From an uncultured Flavobacteriaceae bacterium (GTDB lineage: Bacteria; Bacteroidota; Bacteroidia; Flavobacteriales; Flavobacteriaceae), in NCBI GenBank assembly GCA_913031655.1, contig CAJWFY010000034.1, forward strand, positions 1-12,005: DNA of 12,005 bases. The letters run 5' to 3'. Of the stretch, positions 7,507-12,005 are shown piece after piece (the first letter of the stretch is position 1; each line of letters opens with the position of its first letter). The notes below the pieces were generated by a model. The model was given only the letters and a program-made list of their open reading frames with translations. It did no database searches and had not been told where the DNA came from. A program made the translations under genes and the position numbers.

Positions 7507-8507
7507 TATTTTAATTTATGAGAAATAAAGTTATAGTCTTCTTGTTCATAAACTGCATCATACATCACACTTTTATCTGGATAAGGAGATTCTTCAGCAA
7601 ATTTCTCGCATTCCAAAACTTTAGATTTGATAGATTGATCGATTGTAGAAATTTCATCTTCAGAAGCAAATTCATTTTCTAATATAATTTTTTTCACTTG
7701 ACTTATTGGATCTATCTTTCTGTATTCATTAACTTCATCTTTCGTTCTATATTTCTGGGCATCAGACATAGAATGCCCTCTGTATCTGTAGGTTTTCATT
7801 TCTAAAAAACTTGGACCATCACCACTTCTAGCTCTAGAAATAGCTTCATCCAGGGCTTCTGCTACCTTAATTGGATTCATACCATCGACCGGACCACACG
7901 GCATTTCATACCCTAAACCTAGTTTCCAAATATCTGAATGACTGGATGTTCTTTCTACAGATGTTCCCATAGCGTAACCATTATTTTCAACAACAAATAC
8001 TACAGGTAATTTCCATAGCATTGCTAAGTTTAATGTTTCGTGAAGGGACCCTTGACGAACAGCACCGTCACCCATAAAGCAAAGAGTCACAGCTCCTCTA
8101 TTAAAGTATTTATCACCAAATGCCATTCCAGCTCCTAAAGGAATTTGACCGCCAACTATGCCGTGCCCTCCGTGGAACCTATACTCTTTTGAAAAAATAT
8201 GCATTGACCCACCTAATCCCATTGATGTTCCTGTTGATTTACCATATAGCTCTGCCATAACTCTTTTAGGATCAACTCCCATTCCTATAGGCATTACATG
8301 ATTTCGGTAAGCTGTAATCATTCTATCTTTCCCAAGATCCATAACATGAAGAGCACCAGCTAAAATCGCTTCTTGACCGTTATACAAATGAAGGAAACCT
8401 CTTACTTTTTGTTGAATATATACTGCAGCTAATTTGTCTTCAAATTTTCTCCAAAACAGCATATCTTCATACCATTTTAAATAAGTTTCTTTATTGATTT
8501 CTTTCAT
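7506..8507 (-). CDS. pdhA: Pyruvate dehydrogenase E1 component, alpha subunit
   Basis: This 333-residue subunit is the ThDP-binding half of the alpha2beta2 E1, which decarboxylates pyruvate and reductively acetylates E2. The ThDP/Mg motif starts with GDG at 146-148 and ends with NN at 175-176. RYRGHSMSD at 241-249 is the conserved loop that carries phosphorylation sites in eukaryotic E1 alpha. GGSMH (99-103) and HGGHGIVGGQ (112-121) are further family signatures. Its length suits bacterial and organellar PdhA. The beta subunit is not in the window. Flavobacteria often encode pdhB elsewhere (recalled, not checked). It is the first gene of the six-gene minus-strand unit, 108 bases downstream of porV, with a promoter-like box in that gap. 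Its TAA shares one base with the pdhC ATG. Confidence 0.95.
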   Translation of the reverse strand: MKEINKETYLKWYEDMLFWRKFEDKLAAVYIQQKVRGFLHLYNGQEAILAGALHVMDLGKDRMITAYRNHVMPIGMGVDPKRVMAELYGKSTGTSMGLGGSMHIFSKEYRFHGGHGIVGGQIPLGAGMAFGDKYFNRGAVTLCFMGDGAVRQGSLHETLNLAMLWKLPVVFVVENNGYAMGTSVERTSSHSDIWKLGLGYEMPCGPVDGMNPIKVAEALDEAISRARSGDGPSFLEMKTYRYRGHSMSDAQKYRTKDEVNEYRKIDPISQVKKIILENEFASEDEISTIDQSIKSKVLECEKFAEESPYPDKSVMYDAVYEQEDYNFISHKLK

Positions 8508-8563
8508 TAGAATTTGAAATAATTATTAAAATATAAAAATATAATTTTATTAATGTAGCATTA

Positions 8564-8571
8564 CAAAGTTA
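8564..8571 (-). promoter_or_regulatory. Candidate -7 promoter box for the pdhA operon
   Basis: On the minus strand this reads TAACTTTG, a full match to the Bacteroidota -7 consensus TAnnTTTG. It lies in the 108-base gap between porV and pdhA, 56 bases upstream of the pdhA ATG, giving a predicted leader of about 50 bases. The only nearby TTG (plus-strand CAA at 8583-8585) is 11 bases away, closer than the usual spacing of about 19, so the -33 element is weak. The rest of the gap is nearly all A/T, with no clear terminator hairpin for porV. Confidence 0.5.
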
Positions 8572-8615
8572 ACATATCTAAACAATTCTTTAAAGATATA
8601 TTGAAAATAATATAA

Positions 8616-9743
8616 TTAATTAAAGTTATATGTGAAGGAAAACCTGAGTGTATTTTCTAATGGACTAATAACGTTTGAAGTTGACAAAAGATAAGAAAGA
8701 TCTAAATTTATTTCATTAAGCTTAAATCCTGTACCAAATGTTATGTATTTTCTAGCTCCTTTGTTTTCGTGCTCATTAAAATAACCTAATCTAATAGCAA
8801 ATGAATCATCATACAAGTATTCTAACCCTAAAGCTATTGTCAACTCCTGTAACTCTTCACTAAAACCATTTGGGGCATCACCAAAAGATTTGAAAATTCC
8901 AGATAAAAAATTAACATCTGCTTGATTGTAACCAATTATTTGATCATTTGAATTATAAATAGGTATGCTTGGAGTGGGTACTAATAATTTATTTAATTCC
9001 AGATTTAGTGAAACTTTGTTAGAGGAATCAAAAATGAAATCAAAAGCTGTTCCAAATTTTAAATTAGTAGGAATGAAGTTCTTTTTTCCAAGTTCTTCAT
9101 ATTTCATTCTAGGACCTAAATTTGAAAGATTAAACCCAGCCCTCCAAATACCATTAAAGTTTTGGTATGCTTGTTCATCAGATTGATAAAACCCAGAAAT
9201 ATCAACAGCAAAAGAACTAGCAGAATCAGAATCAGAATCTACAGATTGTAATTTGACATCTGACATTAAAAACCTTCCAGAAACTGCCATTGAAAAATAA
9301 TCACTAAGTTTTAAGGTATAAGAAGCATCCAAGGTGAATTCGTTTGGATTTTCAAGAATTGGAATATCTTGAGGGTTTTGAATAATATCAATATCACCCA
9401 AACTAAAATATTTAAAACTGGCAGACCATGAACTCCTTTCGTTAATAATTTCAAAATAATTAATATTAGCTAAAAAAACATCACTGACTAACTTACTTAG
9501 GTAAGGTGTATAACTTACGCCAAATCCTGAACGGTTTTCTGAAAAAACATATTTTGATGGATTCCAATGCTGAGAAAATGCATCTGGAGTTGTAGCAACT
9601 CCTTGTTCACCAAGACCAGAAGCTCTAGCATCAGCTGAAATCATTAAAAAAGGAACAGCAGTGGTAATAACTCTTCTGTCTTGAGAATAATTAGATTTTA
9701 CTATAAAAATAAAAGTTAAAATAAAAATATATTTTTGATACAT
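8616..9743 (-). CDS. porV: Type IX secretion system outer-membrane protein PorV (LptO family)
   Basis: This 375-residue outer-membrane beta-barrel acts as the shuttle/chaperone that takes T9SS cargo from the translocon to the attachment or sortase complex. A signal peptide is clear: a basic, hydrophobic N-terminus, then SNYS followed by QD, with cleavage expected near residue 20. The PorV signature PFLMISADARASGLGEQGVA at 31-50, continuing TTPDAFSQHWNPSKY, matches flavobacterial PorV as I remember it. The rest shows alternating hydrophobic/polar strands and ends in FSFTYNFN, an outer-membrane aromatic C-terminus. Length is close to known PorV (about 370-400). It is divergent from gldJ with 118 bases between starts. 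The usual partner porU is not adjacent. PorP- or PorQ-like alternatives are less likely given the N-terminal signature. Confidence 0.9.
   Translation of the reverse strand: MYQKYIFILTFIFIVKSNYSQDRRVITTAVPFLMISADARASGLGEQGVATTPDAFSQHWNPSKYVFSENRSGFGVSYTPYLSKLVSDVFLANINYFEIINERSSWSASFKYFSLGDIDIIQNPQDIPILENPNEFTLDASYTLKLSDYFSMAVSGRFLMSDVKLQSVDSDSDSASSFAVDISGFYQSDEQAYQNFNGIWRAGFNLSNLGPRMKYEELGKKNFIPTNLKFGTAFDFIFDSSNKVSLNLELNKLLVPTPSIPIYNSNDQIIGYNQADVNFLSGIFKSFGDAPNGFSEELQELTIALGLEYLYDDSFAIRLGYFNEHENKGARKYITFGTGFKLNEINLDLSYLLSTSNVISPLENTLRFSFTYNFN
9222..9239 (-). repeat. Three copies of a hexanucleotide within porV
   Basis: The plus strand reads AGAATC three times in a row. In porV this encodes the Asp-Ser alternation of SVDSDSDSASS, probably an extracellular loop or periplasmic turn. 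Because the unit is six bases, copy changes would keep the reading frame and alter loop length by two residues. Confidence 0.7.
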
Positions 9744-9822
9744 AAATTTAAAACGTTAAATATATAGAAATATTATTTTTACACTGATTTATTTAAATTA
9801 ATTTTTTTTTTAAACAATTTAC

Positions 9823-9836
9823 TATCTTGCAAGATA
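9823..9836. promoter_or_regulatory. Perfect 14-base palindrome in the porV/gldJ divergent promoter region
   Basis: TATCTTGCAAGATA equals its own reverse complement. Each arm, TATCTTG, is one base short of a flavobacterial -7 box such as TATCTTTG, so the site could act as a -7 element in both directions, as an operator, or both. It ends 25 bases before the gldJ ATG and lies 80 bases upstream of the porV ATG. A run of ten T (9802-9811) sits 11 bases upstream on the gldJ side, and the rest of the 118-base gap (9744-9861) is A/T-rich and otherwise featureless. No well-placed -33 TTG is visible on either strand. The palindrome is observed; the function is inferred. Confidence 0.45.
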
Positions 9837-9861
9837 AATAAAATAGTAAAATTAAACTTAC

Positions 9862-11439
9862 ATGATCAATAAAACCGTATTTAAGATTTTTTCTTTAATG
9901 ATAACTGTTCTTTTATTAGTTGGATGTAACAGGAGTAATAGTTCATTCAAGAGCGGAAAAAACGTTTCTCAAGCCACTGGCTGGAAAATGAATTCCAAAG
10001 ATGGAGGTTTTAAATATAATAATAAATATAAGGGTCAGCCTGCCGGTCCAGGACTTGTATTTGTTGAAGGTGGAACATTCACTAAAGGAAATGTACAAGA
10101 TAATGTTATGCACGACTGGAATAATACACCAAGCCAACAATATGTAAGATCTTTTTTTATAGACCAAACAGAAGTTACAAACGTAATGTATGTTGAATAT
10201 TTATATTGGATGAGAAGAGTATTCACAGAAGAATATCCAGAAATATATAAGGCTGCTCTTCCAGATACATTGGTTTGGAGAAATCCATTGGGTTTTAATG
10301 AAGATATGGTAAATAATTATCTAAGACATCCAGCTTTTCAAAACCATCCAGTTGTTGGCGTGACATGGAGACAAGCAAATAATTATGCTAAGTGGAGAAC
10401 AGACAGAGTAAATGAACAAATTCTAGTTTCTAAAGGATACATAAGGCCTGGAGCTATAATTCCAGATAGTTTAAGTAACGGTTACTCGTTCAATACTAAA
10501 GCTTATTTTCTTGATCCATCTCAATCTTATGGTGGAAGAATGAATGAAATAGCAGGAGATAAACAAAAAGAAATTAATGAAGATGGAGAAGAAAAAATAA
10601 ATTACGCTACAAGAGAAAGTGGTGTACTATTACCTGAATACAGATTGCCAACTGAAACAGAATGGGAGTATGCGGCTTTAGCTTTGGGTGAAATTAGGGA
10701 TGGAAACGTATATAGAGGAAAGAAAAAATTTCCTTGGGATGGAGAGTATACTAGATCAGGAAAGAAAAAATCTTTAGGAGACCAATTAGCTAATTTCAAA
10801 CTTTCTGCCGGAGATTATGGTGGTATAGCTGGATGGTCCGAAACTGGTTCTGGAATCACCACAGCGGTAAGATCATATCCTCCAAATGATTTTGGATTAT
10901 ATGGTATGGCTGGTAATGTTGCAGAATGGGTGGCTGATGTTTATAGACCAATAATTGATGAAGAAGCTAATGATTTCAATTACTACAGAGGAAATGTATT
11001 TTATTCACCTTCTATTGATGAAAACGGAAAAGCATTAACTATAGATCCCGAAAGCGCAACTTTTGATAATTTACCTGGTTCTTTAAAAGAAGAAGTTGAA
11101 AGTGAAGACTCAATCGACAGGGTAAATTACACAACAGGAGATAATAGAAATTATAATGATGGAGACAGAAAATCTGTTAGAAACTTTAGTTTAGAGGGTG
11201 AAACTTCTTCAATGTACAATTCTCCAACACAAGATGATAATTCCGAAGAAAGAACCACACTAATTAATGATGAAGCTAGGGTTTATAAAGGAGGTTCATG
11301 GCTAGATAGAGCTTATTACTTGGATCCTGCTCAAAGAAGGTTTCTTTCCGAAAATATGACTACTAATTTTATTGGATTCAGATGTGCAATGTCTTATTTA
11401 GGAGAATCAAGATCAAAATCGAAGCCTAGAAAAAGATAA
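9862..11439 (+). CDS. gldJ: Gliding motility / T9SS lipoprotein GldJ
   Basis: This 525-residue lipoprotein has an FGE-sulfatase (SUMF1-like) fold and is required for gliding and type IX secretion in flavobacteria. The signal peptide ends in a lipobox, LLVGC, with lipidated Cys22. The FGE-type segments in order are VFVEGGTFTKGN (66-77), FFIDQTEVTN (98-107), HPVVGVTWRQANNYAKW (162-178), RLPTETEWEYAA (261-272), FGLYGMAGNVAEW (344-356) and VYKGGSW...GFRCAM (474-510). The two catalytic cysteines of formylglycine-generating enzymes are missing from the YKGGSWLDRAYYLDPAQRRF region, so a structural role is expected. Long hydrophilic insertions (about 185-255 and 365-465) suit GldJ more than generic FGE proteins. 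The C-terminus is strongly basic (SRSKSKPRKR). GldK, a paralogue, is the main alternative, but the neighbouring porV and murF favour GldJ. Confidence 0.9.
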   Translation: MINKTVFKIFSLMITVLLLVGCNRSNSSFKSGKNVSQATGWKMNSKDGGFKYNNKYKGQPAGPGLVFVEGGTFTKGNVQDNVMHDWNNTPSQQYVRSFFIDQTEVTNVMYVEYLYWMRRVFTEEYPEIYKAALPDTLVWRNPLGFNEDMVNNYLRHPAFQNHPVVGVTWRQANNYAKWRTDRVNEQILVSKGYIRPGAIIPDSLSNGYSFNTKAYFLDPSQSYGGRMNEIAGDKQKEINEDGEEKINYATRESGVLLPEYRLPTETEWEYAALALGEIRDGNVYRGKKKFPWDGEYTRSGKKKSLGDQLANFKLSAGDYGGIAGWSETGSGITTAVRSYPPNDFGLYGMAGNVAEWVADVYRPIIDEEANDFNYYRGNVFYSPSIDENGKALTIDPESATFDNLPGSLKEEVESEDSIDRVNYTTGDNRNYNDGDRKSVRNFSLEGETSSMYNSPTQDDNSEERTTLINDEARVYKGGSWLDRAYYLDPAQRRFLSENMTTNFIGFRCAMSYLGESRSKSKPRKR

Positions 11440-11497
11440 ATCAACTTTTATTTTTTACAGATTTATTAGCTTATTCTTATTTCATTAAATTTAGAAA

Positions 11498-12005
11498 ATG
11501 AAGGTTAACGAATTATATAATTACTTTCTTGAATGTGAAAATGTTTCTACTGATTCAAGATCTGTAAAAAAAAACAGTCTTTTTTTTGCGCTAAAGGGGG
11601 ACAATTTTAATGGCAACAAATATGCTTTGGAGGCTATAAGAAAAGGAGCTAAGTATGCTGTTGTAGATGATTCAAAATTAATCAACCCTAGATTAATTAA
11701 AGTTCAAAATGTTTTAAAATCATTGCAAGAACTTTCTGCATATCACAGATTACAATTAAACAACACTACTATTTTAGCAATAACTGGAAGCAATGGTAAA
11801 ACAACTACTAAGGAATTAATGAATTCCGTACTAAGCTTTAAAAACAATACAACTTCAACTATCGGGAATCTGAATAATCATATTGGGGTTCCATTAACTC
11901 TTTTAACAATTAAAAAGACAACTGAATTTGCTATAGTTGAAATGGGAGCAAATCATTTAAAAGAAATTTCTTTTTTAACAAGTTTAATTAAACCTGACTT
12001 AGGTT
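11498..12005 (+). CDS. murF: UDP-N-acetylmuramoyl-tripeptide--D-alanyl-D-alanine ligase, 5' part
   Basis: An ATG at 11498 opens a frame of 169 codons that runs off the window edge. The N-terminal domain has STDSRSV (17-23) and FFALKGDNFNGNKYALEAI (29-47), which bind the UDP-MurNAc end. The Mur ligase ATP loop is GSNGKTTTKE at 97-106, followed by GNLNNHIGVPLTLL (123-136) and EMGA (148-151). GNxNNxIGxP and EMG are characteristic of MurF, as opposed to MurC, D or E. The enzyme adds D-Ala-D-Ala to the UDP-MurNAc tripeptide in the cytoplasm. It follows gldJ by 58 bases on the same strand and could be co-transcribed. The C-terminal domain lies outside the window. Confidence 0.93.
   Translation, partial: MKVNELYNYFLECENVSTDSRSVKKNSLFFALKGDNFNGNKYALEAIRKGAKYAVVDDSKLINPRLIKVQNVLKSLQELSAYHRLQLNNTTILAITGSNGKTTTKELMNSVLSFKNNTTSTIGNLNNHIGVPLTLLTIKKTTEFAIVEMGANHLKEISFLTSLIKPDLG
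11566..11587 (+). repeat. A9 - CAGTC - T8 inverted homopolymer pair within murF
   Basis: Nine A (11566-11574), a five-base spacer CAGTC, and eight T (11580-11587) lie inside the murF coding sequence, where they encode VKKNSLFFA. The two runs are complementary and could pair, though only by A-U/T bonds. Homopolymers of this length are prone to polymerase slippage and sequencing error. Confidence 0.8.

Noticed and set aside
5899..8507. Branched-chain 2-oxoacid or 2-oxoglutarate dehydrogenase instead of pyruvate dehydrogenase
   Set aside because: The E1 alpha has PDH-type signatures (RYRGHSMSD and the GDG...NN ThDP motif) and E2 carries two lipoyl domains, both of which fit PDH better.
8965..9186. 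Plus-strand open frame within porV
   Set aside because: It is antisense to the PorV barrel region and has no motif or start context of its own.
9802..9811. Run of ten T as an intrinsic terminator
   Set aside because: No GC-rich stem precedes it, and it lies in a divergent promoter region where no transcript should end.
9943..10226. Two overlapping minus-strand open frames antisense to gldJ
   Set aside because: Both lie fully inside the well-supported gldJ coding sequence and show no domain or signal features beyond chance hydrophobicity.
9862..11439. Reading gldJ as an active formylglycine-generating enzyme or sulfatase-maturation gene
   Set aside because: The active-site cysteines are missing, there is a lipoprotein signal, and the neighbours are porV and murF with no sulfatase.
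11486..11493. TAAATTTA as a -7 promoter box for murF
   Set aside because: It lies only 4 bases from the ATG, so transcription would begin at or inside the start codon. The sequence is also too A/T-rich to stand out.

Overview
The window looks like chromosomal core sequence from an AT-rich member of the Bacteroidota, most probably the Flavobacteriia. The evidence is a gliding and type IX secretion (T9SS) pair (gldJ, porV), the absence of purine-rich Shine-Dalgarno sequences, promoter-like TAnnTTTG boxes, and a pdhA-pdhC pair without the E1 beta gene beside it. Coding density is very high: no gap exceeds about 120 bases, and several gene pairs overlap by 1 or 4 bases. This compactness would suit a streamlined marine lineage, but that is inference. 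TGA and TAA both act as stops. I see no tRNA, rRNA, CRISPR array, insertion sequence, phage gene or sign of recent transfer.

Layout. (1) Bases 1-2735, plus strand: the last 22 codons of glycine dehydrogenase (gcvP), a ketoacyl-ACP synthase III-like enzyme, and a MlaE/MlaF-type lipid ABC transporter pair whose stop and start overlap. (2) Bases 8507 down to 2736, minus strand: a tightly packed six-gene unit. In transcription order it holds pyruvate dehydrogenase E1 alpha (pdhA), E2 (pdhC), a short-chain dehydrogenase, a SprT-like metalloprotein, a small HxGH nucleotidyltransferase and a DUF389 membrane protein. Spacings are -1, +8, -4, -4 and +4 bases, so co-transcription is likely. (3) Bases 8616-9743, minus strand: porV, an outer-membrane T9SS component. 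(4) Bases 9862-12005, plus strand: gldJ, divergent from porV, then the 5' part of murF (peptidoglycan precursor synthesis), cut by the window edge.

How the genes fit together. porV and gldJ serve the T9SS/gliding machinery in the outer membrane and periplasm. murF and the Mla-like transporter also serve the cell envelope. gcvP and the PDH subunits are central carbon metabolism. The 118-base region between porV and gldJ holds a perfect 14-base palindrome that contains a degenerate promoter box on both strands, and it is the most interesting non-coding feature here. From memory, porU usually sits beside porV and gldJ in flavobacteria and cytidine deaminase lies near pdhA. Both are absent from this stretch. 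I do not see convincing evidence of a wholly new system. The best leads are this rearranged T9SS locus and the unexplained passenger genes behind pdhA-pdhC.
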